Source: Apricaphanius iberus
Taxonomy: Eukaryota > Chordata > Actinopteri > Cyprinodontiformes > Aphaniidae
Length of the DNA stretch: 64,000 bases
Direction of reading: 5' to 3'
NCBI GenBank assembly: GCA_028564705.1
Contig: JAPXFQ010001709.1
Coordinates: 1-64,000 of the forward strand
Position numbers and translations under genes: made by a program
The notes under the pieces: model-generated
The model's input: the letters and a program-made list of their open reading frames with translations, nothing else
What the model was told of the DNA's origin: nothing
Databases searched by the model: none
Shown here: positions 9,964 through 21,465 of the stretch, piece by piece
Layout of the letters: every line of letters begins with the position of its first letter
Position numbering within the stretch: position 1 is the first letter of the stretch

Positions 9964-12181
9964 CCAGTGCTCTCAAGTCTCACACAATGAGCGTGAAACA
10001 CGCGCATTTTACCGACTTCCCACGCTCACACGCCACACATGCCCTTTATCACGCTGATAAATGATTAACCCTCTTGGCGCCACGGTGTTTTCTCGACAAG
10101 ATGCGGCACTGAATAAAACGGCCGATTGTGTCAAATAGGTTGTCATATTTCATTCAAACTCCACTCTACTGGTCGGTAGACATGTCAAACGTCATCACAG
10201 AGTCAAAAAAATAATCCTTCTATACAAAATTTTCACGCTTGAGCGAATTGAATCAATTCTTGCATAGCGGATCTAGTGAGCGTCTGAGCTATTTTTAGTC
10301 AGAGCGTTAGTGTAAACATCAGCGAGTATTTATATTATATTATTGGGTAATGGCATCAGCGAAGTTCACCCCCAAGTTTACCCGCAATGAGGTGTGTTGG
10401 ATTTTCTCTTTGCTGACCCTGATTCTGAAGGGGAATATCTGCCTTCAGAACATGACGGTGATTCATTTAGTGATCGCGCTTCAGATGCGCCCCCAGCTTG
10501 CAGCTGGACAAAGGGAGAGTTTAGCCCAAGCACAAACTCCTTTGCCTGATGTAGATGGTGGGGACAATGTTTCACGGGCAAGCTTGTTTGTGGTGTAGGA
10601 AACGAGGCTGGAAATTACGCGGGGGTCCAGTCTTTTTACCTCGCTGGCCAGCTCGCTTCTTTGTCTTCTGACCATGTGCCTTCTGACCATGTGCCTCCCC
10701 GTAAAAAAGAATAGAAAGCGCCTCCTCACTCCTCCCAGTTTACCAGAATGACACACTTTCATGGAGGAATTCATGGCGGATTCACAGATTCCTCCTCCCC
10801 AGCTCTGACGAAGCATGTTCCTAAAAAGGGCATAGGGGCGGGATCTTCACTGTAGACTCTGTCCTCGCGGGGTGTGTATGGGCGTGTAGTTCGGTCGTAA
10901 TCACGCCCATTCTGCTCCCGCGTCGTTAGCTCTGATGCTAAACTTGGCTCGGCCCCCTCATTAATCATGCAAGATTTCAAAAAATGATCTTACGAAAACC
11001 AGCCTGGTGCCCAGGTTTTTTATGAGCCCAGCGTTATCTCAGGAAGAAAATGTAGCCATAGAAAGTTTAAAACAATGGGGCACCAGGCATTAAAGTTGTT
11101 TTTAACGTGTCTAAAGTCCAATGCTTTTCAATGGGGGCCTAGCGGCCAATTGGAAGTACTACAGCAAGGGAGGAGCAATGGCGGCCTCCATGGCATGCGG
11201 TCAAAAAGCAGAGCAGCCAGCGGCCATTGGGTGGAGCAGCTGTCTAAGGTCACTGGAGATGTCAGACGAGGTCGTAGTGTTTTTAGGACAGTTTGGGGAG
11301 GCAGAGGCACATCTGTGCGAGGCAGATCTGGCCGTGCTACTCGCAGCGGGAGCAGAGGCGGAGGGAGCAGAGGGGGAGTTGCGCTGGGGCGGGGCAGGGG
11401 GCCCTTGCACAGTTTTTTTTTGTGATACACATGTATATATATCATATAAATAATATATATATATTCCTAATGTATGTAGTAAATGGAAAATTGCTAGCCT
11501 ACCACTACCTGCATTCGTTTTGTTTCTGCCATTTATTAGTAATGATTTACACAGTTTGTTTACTACTTACTATTTACCTGAGCATTCAGTATTGCGCAAT
11601 ATAGCATACAGAAGTTGAGGGAGCTTTTGGGGAGAAAGAAGTGCTGCATTTTATAATCCAAATGTGACTTTTCATGAAAATTTTATAATCCAAGATGGCC
11701 ACCGCGTCATAAGACGTCATAATATGCAAATTAGATGGGGGAATTTAATCCCCATATAAACTTTGGCTCATCCTTAATATTTTTCTAATTTACATAAAGT
11801 CTTTATCTCTTATTACTTTTAAGGTATAGCCTTTTGAAATTAAGATGTAATAATCAAACGTTTCAGAAAAAAAGCTCTGGCGCCTAGAGGGCGTGTTACT
11901 ATGAACAGTCAATGCCTACCACAGCTGTGTGCTTGTACACCTCATCGTACAGCTGTCTTGAGTTAGCAAATCAGAACATAGAATTTCTAAGCCAATCAAA
12001 AAACAGAATGTCTTGTTGCTAGATCCAAAATAGGCAGTGTTGTCGCTGGCTGACGAAACTTGACGAAGACAGACCTGACCCTCCTCCCGCGCATGCTCTA
12101 CGATTTGCTGGCGGCAAAAGCGACCGGACGGGACCCCGTCTCAATCTCACTCCAAGCAATCTGGAAAACTTGAGAGCCCTG
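9964..12181. mobile_element. Outer DNA transposon relic, host of a nested piggyBac element
   Basis: The left end reads cagtgctctcaagtct from 9965 and the right end, reversed, reads cagggctctcaagtttt from 12181. The hexamer ccctag stands immediately outside both ends (9958-9963 and 12182-12187), as a target-site duplication would. The superfamily is uncertain (hAT-like by its CA...TG ends, but I can only confirm six duplicated bases). No transposase of its own is visible. A second element, 10069-11891, sits inside. Confidence 0.6.
10069..11891 (+). mobile_element. piggyBac-type element, decayed
   Basis: It starts right after a TTAA (10065-10068) with ccctcttggcgcca and ends with tggcgcctagaggg, a 14-bp inverted repeat with one mismatch. 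TTAA targets and CCC-starting ends are the piggyBac hallmark; the right TTAA is lost (cgtg follows). Near the left end, about 10395-10550, one frame reads LFADPDSEGEYLPSEHDGDS, like the acidic N-terminus of piggyBac transposases, and ends in TGA before any catalytic region. The rest is non-coding, so the copy is non-autonomous. Confidence 0.65.
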
Positions 12182-15100
12182 CCCTAGACAAATTGTATAA
12201 CTATGAATTAGATGGGGGCATTATGCCACTTAAAGCTAAATAGTTAGATGTACTGTTGCTTGTACTTGTACATTTGGATCAGGAATGTAGTTCATAACTA
12301 ATTGTTCCTGCCACACTGTAGCTGCAGTTTTTTATTTTTTATGCTGCTATAGAAAATACAGGACAACCCACTACATAGTAACCGCTCAGATAAAAAAAAA
12401 AAAAAAAAAAGATTTGTCACTTTTTGAAATGTAATAAGTTATTGGAAAGTTGTCCTATCTAGTGAGGGAAATTCTTGTTTTTATATTGCTGTTTTGTTCT
12501 TTAAATACATTTTGTAATTGTAGAAAATATCCTTGAAATAACATTTAATTTGAATACAAAGCTGTTTCAGATGTCTTACAAGTGGCAAAAATGCTTTTTC
12601 CCTAATAGGTAGTCAATTTATAAAAGCTATTTTTTTTTCTACTTTGTTCTTTCGGCCCTTAAACAGCTCTGCTATAACAATAGCAACTGTTCTTCAGTTA
12701 AATGGATTCTATAAAAACTATCCAGAGTTTTTTGTAACATTCTTTTATTAAATTCCCGTAAACTATTTTTTTACAGAATACTTTGCTGAGGCTGACAATA
12801 GGATTGGATTACACTTGGACTCAAAGGAAATGAACTGGTTGAATAGAATCTAGGTGTACTAGACTGGATGTTCCAGGATTTAAACTGGTTGTGCTTGATT
12901 TTTTTTTTTCACAGCGAATGCCCCCATGGTAATTTATTTGTCATAAATTGGTTCCATTAAAGTAAATTGAGTTAAGATGAATGCATATGGTTTTAACTGT
13001 ATGCTGCAAAGAAGAAAAATGAGCAAATACCTGGAAGCTGTGCTGCCTTCTCTTTGTGTCATTAAATGATGCAACAGTGAAGAATGAAAAACCTAACTTT
13101 TCTAAAAAATCTATTTTAAAGTATTTAGTTCAAAATAATTAACTTAGGATCCTTCTGTCTTCGCAGATAGATCATCCTATTTTGCTATCGGCACAGAGAA
13201 GAAATAAAACAATTTGTTATAGTATGAGACAACACTAATGCAGCATAATGTGAACAGGTGTTAAGGCATTGTATCATATTATTTAGAAGACATCTTTATA
13301 GAGAAAGACTACTTTATTAAGATAATAGGATAGCAAACTATCTCTTTGACTATGAAACTAACCTGTTGAGAGTATTTCAGAACTAGGCAGTGTTGTAGTT
13401 AAGTCAATCGAGTCCAAGTCCCACTTGAGTCCTTAGTGTTTGAGTCCAGGTGCAAGTTAAGTCACAGGATTATTCAAAGTCGAGTCCAAGTCAAGTCGCT
13501 AGGTCCTACTGGCCAAGTCCCAGACCCAAAAAGAATCAGTCCAAGTCAAGTCACCATCTGAGAACATGTCAAAAGTAGGAGAGCAGGGGGGTAGATCTTA
13601 AGCCTAGAATAATGGCAGCCATATATGGTTTACTTAAAAAAAATACTCAGTACCCCCCAGGTTATCACCACGCTTACCCAGTAGCATGTGCTAAATAAAA
13701 TTTAATTTACAGAATCAGTATTTCTCCCATGCACTTACTTGGGCTGTGGTAAATTTATATATAATTTATCCAGTAATCTGAGCTAAAATAAGACGCTAAC
13801 AATGACATCAGCTACATGCTAATTCCAACAATAGCAATTTCAATTAAATTCAGTTTATTTTAGGGGTGTCAAATTATTGCGTTGAATGCGATTAATTAAT
13901 CACAACCATTTTTTGAGTGATTTGTGTTTTTAATCGAGTTCTATTTTTTAATCTTTAATATTATTGTTTCTGGATGCTAGTTGCTTTTAAGTGAAATCTG
14001 TTTTTCATGCTTTGGGCTTCTTTGCGTGAGTTGTTAGGGGTTAACCACACCCTGAAGTTGAGATCGAAGGCTGTAAACTTATCATAAACTGACCGTCTTC
14101 TATTGTAAGGGGTGGAGGGCGAGCTGAGAAGCAGCAAGGAGTTACAGACAGTTTACTCAACTTGGAGTTTTTAGATCACTCTAGCAATTCTCTTTTAAAA
14201 TTAAAAGCGAATAGCGACAAATCTAGAAACTTGTTATGGAGTTATTGGAGACGTTGGGGTGAGGCATGGAACGTTACGCTTCTCACCGAGGAACAGGGCG
14301 CCCTCTCGTCTTAGACCGCTCACAGAGAGAAGGCAACCAGTCTGCGATCCCAAGCTGGAGCTCAACCAGGGTGCTCCGCCTGTATGGCAAACCATTGTTA
14401 TAGAAAAATATGGCATATATTACATGTTGTTTTAACCTGTAATACAGCTTGACTCAGAGCAGATATTTACCCCACTAAGTCCAGAACACTAATGAACTGA
14501 GCATGCTCGAAGCAGAAGGTTGCAGTCGCCATTTGGGATTAGTCACAAAAGCAACAGAATGTAAATGCTGGGACTGCATCTCTTCAAGTCTGGTAAATAC
14601 AATAGATTAAAACCACTTTTTTAATTATATGGACACAGTGAATGTTGTGGTTTTTCATCTGGATAAGTTCATGCATGCATTCAACACTAGAGGGCAAAAA
14701 GCTTCGACACCCGCTATTCAAAGCTGTGTGGTCGCAGTTGAACAATTAGACTAACAAAATTAAATCTAAGCCATCTTTGTGCAGATGATCAAAAAAGACA
14801 CATTGCAAAGCTAAATGTATGTAGCGCAAAGCTTCCAGACCCGTTTCAAATAGCTAACAAGCTACGGGATGAAAGTCTTCAGATATGATTGTGGAGGAAA
14901 ACATGGCGTCTGAGAGGCCTGGGATGAGAGAAAAAAGGATCAGCGGTCTTCTTTATCTTACATGCGCATGGAGAATCCATAGGGAGCTCTGAGGTTCTGT
15001 ACAAAGTCACAAGTATATATACACTGATTTAACCAAACCCCATTGGATCAGCTTCTGACTGATTCATTACGCAGCTCTGGGAGAACAAAACTCATCATAC

Positions 15101-15192
15101 AGTTATGGTAAGATAACTAACACTGTTCTGTTCATCATAGGATAATCAGAAGACCAATCACAATAATTCCTACAACAGTTATCACCGCCAGT

Positions 15193-16066
15193 TAGGGCTG
15201 GGCGATATGGCCAAATTTTTGTATCCCGATATAGCTAATTCTATATCCCGATAACGATATACTTCACGATACAGCCGTTTTTCAAATAATTTATTTCATA
15301 AATAGTTTATAAAAAATTTACAACGTGGAAATGCGGTTTTAAATGATAGATGACAATAACCCTTACTGCTGCTTGTAAATGTTAAACAGATGGATAACAT
15401 TAGGTTTAGGCACTGGTTCCCGAATAGTAGGATTATGAAAATAGTCAAGTGATGGTTATCAATGCCGTTTGGATATAAGAAGACCGACGCAGATCAGACA
15501 ACAGTTGTTTGTAAAGTTTGCCAGCTCCCCGTCCAACCAACGGACTCCAACACTATACATTTAGTTTATCAGCTGCTCAAGAACCGCGACAAGGACTACA
15601 TAGAGAGAGTCAACGAGCAAAAGCTGCAAAAGCAGCGTTGAGTCGTGGCGTAAGCTGTGATTAACTCCAGACAGACGCTGCAACAGGCTTTTAGCTGTAG
15701 CACACCACTGAAGTGTTGCTAGCGAACGAAACGGCTTTTAGAGCCGGTGTCGTTCTGTTTGAGAGACGCTTTTTTTTCCTGTTCAAGCTGCACGTCGGGA
15801 GGGGAGATACGCGGGGAGATTAAGCTCCACGCTTTGGGTTGTCTGATCATTTTGTTTAAATCCCTGGTCTGAAACATGCTGGCTACCATCTTCCTCCCTG
15901 TTTGTTCATGTATTGCGGCATTCACAAGAATGCCATAAGGTGTATTTTGACTTAATTTACTGCTGTAAAACCCTAAGCGTGGCTTAAACGATAGATTCAT
16001 ATAAAACCATAGACATTTTCTATCTTCCTGATGATATATTTCGTCATATACTGTAGCTCAGCCCTA
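15193..16066 (+). mobile_element. hAT element, innermost layer, with BED-finger relic
   Basis: Ends tagggctgggcgatatgg and tagctcagcccta are inverted, with a perfect 8-bp duplication ccgccagt on both sides (15185-15192 and 16067-16074). At about 15470-15642 a plus-strand frame reads FGYKKTDADQTTVVCKVC, then HLVYQLLKNRDKDYIE, then a stop. This resembles the BED zinc finger at the start of hAT transposases; the Cys pair is kept but the usual second His is not. The rest of the transposase is missing. Confidence 0.75.
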
Positions 16067-17204
16067 CCGCCAGTTCAGTGTGGGGCTATCTACAATGATT
16101 TGATCAACATGCCTCGACTTTACACAGCAGCAGCAAAGAAGGCATTGTATCATCAGGATAACTCCCAGTGCTCGAAACACACATTTTATATCGAGCAATC
16201 ATCAAAATGGCAGTTTAATGATTTTCAACGACCAAGTTATCATCCAGCCAGCTTTAGCCTCTGACAGGCCACTATTTATAACTTCACCAGATTACTTACA
16301 TGTCATAGACATATTCACAACCCAAACAGAACAACATATTGCGTAGTTATTACGGAGCCAGGGCACAGAGAACTAATGGCACTGTGTAGGCTGCGTTAGC
16401 ACTCTGTTCAGAAAACAGCTAGGTAATAACATCACCGTCAGGCAATGTTGGAGTGCAGCATCATGGCTTTTACTATGAACAGACGCCCATGAAGAAATAT
16501 AATGATTATAACTCCGAAATGACCACACTGGCTCGGCTTCCTGACGGGTGGTTTGTTTTATTTATCAAACACGTGAAAACTACAAACACAAAACCACAGT
16601 TTAGCGCTTCATTGTGTAAAAGTAAAGCATGTCTTTAGCAAAAAAAAAAGAATATAATTACCTCGTGCCGCGTGCCACTTCGGAGGTTCTAGAAGAATAG
16701 TTAAGTCTTGTGCATTCTAAATAACATAGAAATGATTAAAACACATACATCATTATATACAGAATACTCAACACAAATAAAACAAATTACCTTGTACACT
16801 GGTAATTGCATGCTCCGCAGTGGTCAGACAAGGCTTTGCATGATTCTCAACCATGTTCACATCAGACTATAATACAGCCAAACCTCGCGATAACTGGTGC
16901 AAATATCTCTTGCGCAAAATTGGACACTTATTCCAAATAAAAGTGCTTCAAAACGTAAATCACAACTTAGCAGTAAAACAAAAAATACATATTTACACTT
17001 TCACTGCAGGAACTAAATATTGATATTTCTATGACACTTACAATGATAAATGTACAACCTACATGTAATCGGGAAGCAGTTTGTACAATCAGTAACATGT
17101 AAGCAAGCTGAGATAGCTAAGAGCTAGCCCACAGAGCTAGCTTGAAGACCCATTTTAAATAGCTAACAAGCTACGGGATGAAAGTCCTTAGATATGACTG
17201 GTGT

Positions 17205-17830
17205 TGGGGTAGTTACTTGAAAAAGTAATCCATTACATATTACTTCTCAAAAAAGTAATCCCTTACATTAGTTAGTTAGTTAATTTTCCTGAAAGTAATT
17301 TAGTTACATTACTAGTTGCACGACTTTTGCATAATTCTAAAACATCATACCTGAAATGCAGGGTCATATAAATTTTAGGTCTGAAGTAAAACATCTAGTT
17401 ACCCTACGCTATGTAACACTATGTATCCTCCACAGTGAAAGATGCCACAAGTCTATTTAATTCGGCCTTTGTTGTTAGTATTACCTTGGGTTCCTGGAAA
17501 TCAAGCCGCCGTTGCTTGGGTGTTGATGCCATGCCATCTTCAGTTTCACTACAGGGGGTTTTCGCAATTAGCTTGGTACTACCATGCCGTCTTTCAAGGT
17601 ATTTTGACAGGTTTGATGTGGAATTCGCGGCAGTGATGTTTTTGACCAGGGCAAAGTCTACACTCAACAGGGACATTCTTATCCCTTCACTAAACAAATT
17701 CAAAGTAATGGCCATATTTCCACGCATCTTGATATGTTTTTTTATAGCCCTGCAGCCATCTATCTGCTCCTCCATCTTCCAGCTGCATCTTGTATGTGAT
17801 TCAGGACCCGCTGATGATGTCATGCGGTAA
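17205..17830 (-). mobile_element. hAT transposase fragment (BED-type N-terminus), pseudogene
   Basis: The plus strand from about 17205 shows a hAT-like end (tggtgttggggtagttact, then many aaagtaat steps). On the minus strand, 17823-17419 holds a frame with NSTSNLSKYLERRHGS, then KQRRLDF and AELNRLVASFTVED, the order seen at the start of BED-type hAT transposases. The two zinc-binding cysteines before NSTSNL are lost and the catalytic part is absent. The right end was not located. Confidence 0.5.
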
Positions 17831-18825
17831 ATGCTTGCTTTGAGGCTCCATGTAGAATAGATTATCAGTCATTTAGGTAACAATATCATATTTTCTAAAG
17901 AAATTGTAATGTCATTACAGTGTTTATCTTACAAAAATAGTAATTTTATTACAATAACTAATAAAGGCATACATTTTCGATGTCTAAACTAAGATATTTC
18001 TGACAATGTGAAGTCAGAAAATTGTAAAAAAAAATATTATGCCTTTGATTAAAGAAAAGTCTTAGTTTTTTCTCGCCAATTTTCTACTTTTCTCATCAGA
18101 GAATTATTTCCTAGAAAATATCTGAAATTAATCCAAAATTTCTGTCTTTTAACACTTAATTGTACGACTTTTGTGACAGAGAATTTCCGAGTTTTTTCCT
18201 GGAAAAAGTGTGCAATTAATCTCTGAAATTCTGAGTTTTTATTCGTAATTTTGCTACTTTTTGACATCAGAGAATCTCTGCGATTTTGGTGGAAAGTATT
18301 TCACTTTATTCTCGGAATTTCAGTTTTTTGGGTGGAAATTTACTCCAAAATGTTTTTGTTTTGTCTATAAAGGCTCTAATACTCTGTCATAGGATAGATC
18401 TTCCACTCTAACTCAACCATTGATGTTGGGGTATTTCCTCAGCTGGAAACCTATGAAATAGTACTACTTTCCTTTCTTTCTTCTATTTGTACAGCCTACA
18501 ACGCTGCACATGCTGATAGATTTTTACTTCAACGCCATTTAGCAAAATCTTTTGATGACTGTCAGCTAACAACAGTACTCAGCGGGGGTGATAAGTCTTC
18601 TCCCCTTCAGCCAGAAACTGGGGGGCAGGAGCTTGGGTGCATGACATCACGTTTCAACGTGTCCATATTTCAAACCTTTGTTTGACCATACCAGTGTAAT
18701 GAAAATATCTCAAGATGAGGGCTTTTCTAAGTAATTATTAAGTGAGATTAAATTTGAGATTAATTAATTACAGATCATAATTAATTAATTGTTTTTTTTA
18801 ATCTCCTGACAGCACAAGTTTATTT

Positions 18826-19095
18826 ATGTAGCACTAATTCACTACAGATGCCATCTTAAGGCATTTTACAAGAAAAGTAATTTCAATACAATTGTACAAA
18901 CATTCCAATCACTTAAAAGTTTTCTATTTAAGGAATCCCAGCAGATTGCATATAGTCATTGACATGAGGTTGTGCCCTGAACAGGCGTACTCCAACCACA
19001 GCAATCCTTCATACTAAGCAAGGATTTAATGATAGTGGAGAGGAAAACCTCCCCTTTAACTGGAAGAAACCGCCAGCAGAACCTGGCTCAGTACG
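18826..19095 (-). repeat. Non-LTR retrotransposon 3'-tail repeat (larger half)
   Basis: Similar in inverted orientation to 38105-38397: shared motifs include the gtagcactaattcac side, gcattttacaag, and the cgccagcagaacctggctcag end. The missing first bases lie at about 13837-13860, on the other side of the inner hAT element. Confidence 0.5.
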
Positions 19096-19714
19096 AGTAG
19101 GTATCTACCACAACCGTCTGGTAGTTGCAGAAAAGAGACATAGAAAGACCACAAGAAACTGATGAAAGAGTACTTTATATGTTAAAGAAAGCAAAAAGTT
19201 GATAACAGGACATGGATGCTGTTCAGTCACATATCGTTTCACATGTCTGAGTCCAAGTCCAAGTAATTGGCATGGTGCCCGAGTCAAGTCACACGTCCCT
19301 TAAATGTCCTCGAGTCCAGACTTGAGTCTTAGTCCAGAACTTGAGTACTCCATCCCTGGAACTAGTTGCATAGTTTGAAATTGTATTGACATGTTGTCTT
19401 TGTACTAATTTTAATTTTTCGTAGGCTTCAAATAATTAGACCTTTGTATACAGTGCCTTGCAAAATTATTTAAACTGATTTTGTTACCTAATAACCTTAC
19501 GTTAGTTTAATTGGATTTTATGCCATTGACCAATGCAAAGGTGGCACATAATGGTGAAGTAGAATGAAAATGTTTTTAAAAACAGGAATGTTACATCCTG
19601 CTTTAAAAAAAAAGCATTTTTCAAGGTATGTTTTAATTTTAACTGTATAGATTTACTCAGAACACTGGTTCTGTATTTTGGGCATTTTAAGCCACTTTCC
19701 TTTCTCTTCACCAG

Positions 19715-20146
19715 GTGAAATCCTCTGGAATGCGGGTGTGCTCATCGAAGAGAAAGCGTTCCGAGCGAAAGGTGACGCGGATGGTGTCCATCGTTGTGGC
19801 GGTGTTCGTGCTCTGCTGGCTGCCTTTCTACGTTTTTAACGTCACCTCCGTCACTGGCTCCATAATGCCCACGTCGGCGGTGAAGACTTCGTTCGATTTC
19901 GTGGTGGCGCTCGCCTACGCCAACAGCTGCGCCAACCCCATCCTGTATGCTTTCCTGTCAGATAACTTCAAGAAGAGCTTTCAGAATGTTCTGTGTCTGA
20001 AAAAGGTGGCGGGCCTGGACGAGATAGAGCGCAGCGACAGCAGGGCAGACAGGAGCAGGATGGTTAACGAAGCCATGCTCATCAACGCCAACCTGGAGAC
20101 CCATAATTCTGCCCTGCTCAATGGCGAGCTGCAGACAAGCATCTGA
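19715..20146 (+). CDS. sstr2: Somatostatin receptor type 2, coding exon 3
   Basis: Encodes residues 237-379. The third intracellular loop ([17 protein letters not shown]) leads to TM6 with CWLPFY (270-275), TM7 with the family signature [11 protein letters not shown] (304-314, containing NPxxY), helix 8 with [11 protein letters not shown] and a palmitoylation candidate C330, and a serine-containing tail. The last residues [10 protein letters not shown] nearly match the human SSTR2 end; QTSI is a type 1 PDZ-binding motif. This separates it from SSTR5 (ends in KL) and SSTR3. I cannot tell which of possible teleost sstr2 paralogues this is. Confidence 0.95.
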   Translation: MKSSGMRVCSSKRKRSERKVTRMVSIVVAVFVLCWLPFYVFNVTSVTGSIMPTSAVKTSFDFVVALAYANSCANPILYAFLSDNFKKSFQNVLCLKKVAGLDEIERSDSRADRSRMVNEAMLINANLETHNSALLNGELQTSI

Positions 20147-21465
20147 GGGGTGAAGGAGCAACAGCAACATCCAAGGCGGACAGAAAGTAATGACCTGCCA
20201 GTGCACTGCTTGTAAAGCCTGTTCAAAGTTGCGGGGGCATGAAAATGATGTAATGGCTGCTCGTGGACAGCGACACATGAGCAAAGTCTGACAGAAAAAT
20301 AAACAGTTTTTTGAGGGAGGTTTTTAGAGTTCACGGAAAGTGCATTGGCACCAGTGGAAAAACTCCTGACTATTGGGTAAATGAGGCAACTGCAGCTTAA
20401 TAACCCCAAAACGGAGCAAAAGAATCAGATTTTTTGCTGTTGTTGAAGTCTAATCATTTTAAGAGCACTTGTTTTGCCCGTCTGTTTCACTCTTCAAAAG
20501 ATCCATGCAAGAGGTAGGATCAGTAGACTGCTGTGGATAGAGGGAAGAAATACAGGAGCTGGATTTCCCTGTGCCGGCTGGCAAGGATTCAGAATTAGAT
20601 TGACAACAGTCCTCGCTCTATAGTATCACAGCTGAGGAAAACATTAATATTCCATAGCCTTTCAGTTGCAAGAATCTGAAACCACCGCCCACAGACGACA
20701 AGTGTAACTGTATATTGTTAACGTCAGCTGCTTAGTTCGGTTGTACATAACGGAAAGTGGGGAACAAGGCGGTGTCTCTCATCTAATGACGGATTCTTTT
20801 CTAGCCTCTCCGGCTTTTACCTTCATGGAGGAGGCATCTCTTATTCGTACACACGAATTCAACGTCTTGGATTAATGATCAAGGATGGGAAATAATCACT
20901 GCAGACAATCCAGCCTCTTTCCCTCCCCAAAAAAAAAAAACTTGACTTTGTACATAGCAAACAGATTTCTGGGAAGCTCTGCATTAAAGTGCAACCCTTG
21001 TTTCATGCGTGTCAAGAATCAAATGGATTTCAGGGGCAAGCCTGGACAACTGAAGCAAGAAGTATAGGCTTGACCTCTCTTGTGCCGCTGTAAAGGACCC
21101 TATCTGTAGCTATTTGTACAGTGTTGTGTTGTGAAGAGCTCCACATTTCATGGTAAAAAAAACGTGACCCTCTGTTTCCCGTTTGGTTCGGTCCGCTTCT
21201 GTTTGAGAAGACGTCCAAATTTCCCAGAAGGCTCAAAAATGTGTCACGCATTTGAAATAGAAGGAGAGAAACAATGAAACATAAGGAGAGTAGGACATTG
21301 GGAGAAATACACGAGTGACGAAGATAACGTCTAAAAAGACTGGTGGGATGTATGAATCAAAGAGAATAGCAAAAAGTAAGGTCATTGAATATGTGGGTGA
21401 GTATGAAAGGCGGTATGAAACGTGAGAGAGCTTCTAGCGCTTGAATAAAAATTAAATTCGTATGT
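20147..21465 (+). other. sstr2: Presumed 3' UTR of sstr2
   Basis: No further coding. Candidate poly(A) signals AATAAA are at 20298-20303 and 21444-21449. The GC level stays above that of the intergenic DNA until about 21440, which favours the second site, but this is inference. Confidence 0.35.

Larger units (their letters stand above)
13861..18817. mobile_element. Inner hAT-type element (about 5 kb with insertions)
   Basis: It starts taggggtgtcaaattattgc and ends with tgacagcacaa, and is flanked by a perfect 8-bp duplication gtttattt (13853-13860 and 18818-18825). It interrupts a retrotransposon-tail repeat whose halves are about 13837-13860 and 18826-19095. Inside, a ~55-bp motif occurs twice in direct orientation (about 14838-14892 and 17144-17200), and other elements are inserted. 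Confidence 0.7.
13388..19358. mobile_element. Outer hAT-type element of a nested stack (about 6 kb with insertions)
   Basis: The left end is cagtgttgtagttaagtc; the right end reversed is cagggatggagtactcaag. Flanks gaactagg (13380-13387) and gaactagt (19359-19366) match at 7 of 8 bases. Subterminal repeats of the type gagtccaagtcaagtc are frequent just inside both ends. Between the ends sit a retrotransposon-tail repeat, a second hAT element and further insertions, so the element itself is only about 0.6-0.7 kb. Confidence 0.65.
8607..19714 (+). other. sstr2: sstr2 intron 2 (11.1 kb)
   Basis: Acceptor tttctcttcaccag. Almost half of the intron is two stacks of nested DNA transposons (9964-12181 and 13388-19358, listed separately). 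The parts 8607-9957 and 12188-13379 show no recognisable element; 19447-19670 resembles the end of a Tc1-type repeat (starts acagtgccttgcaaaatt). Confidence 0.85.

Noticed and set aside
11075..11453. Overlapping frames of 103-116 codons on both strands
   Set aside because: GC-rich, repetitive interior of the piggyBac-type relic; all frames are open by composition and none has a recognisable domain.
17435..17830. 131-codon plus-strand frame
   Set aside because: Antisense to the hAT transposase fragment, which has recognisable motifs on the minus strand.
19958..20409. Minus-strand frames of 108 and 142 codons over sstr2 exon 3
   Set aside because: Antisense of a real exon and its 3' UTR; no domain.
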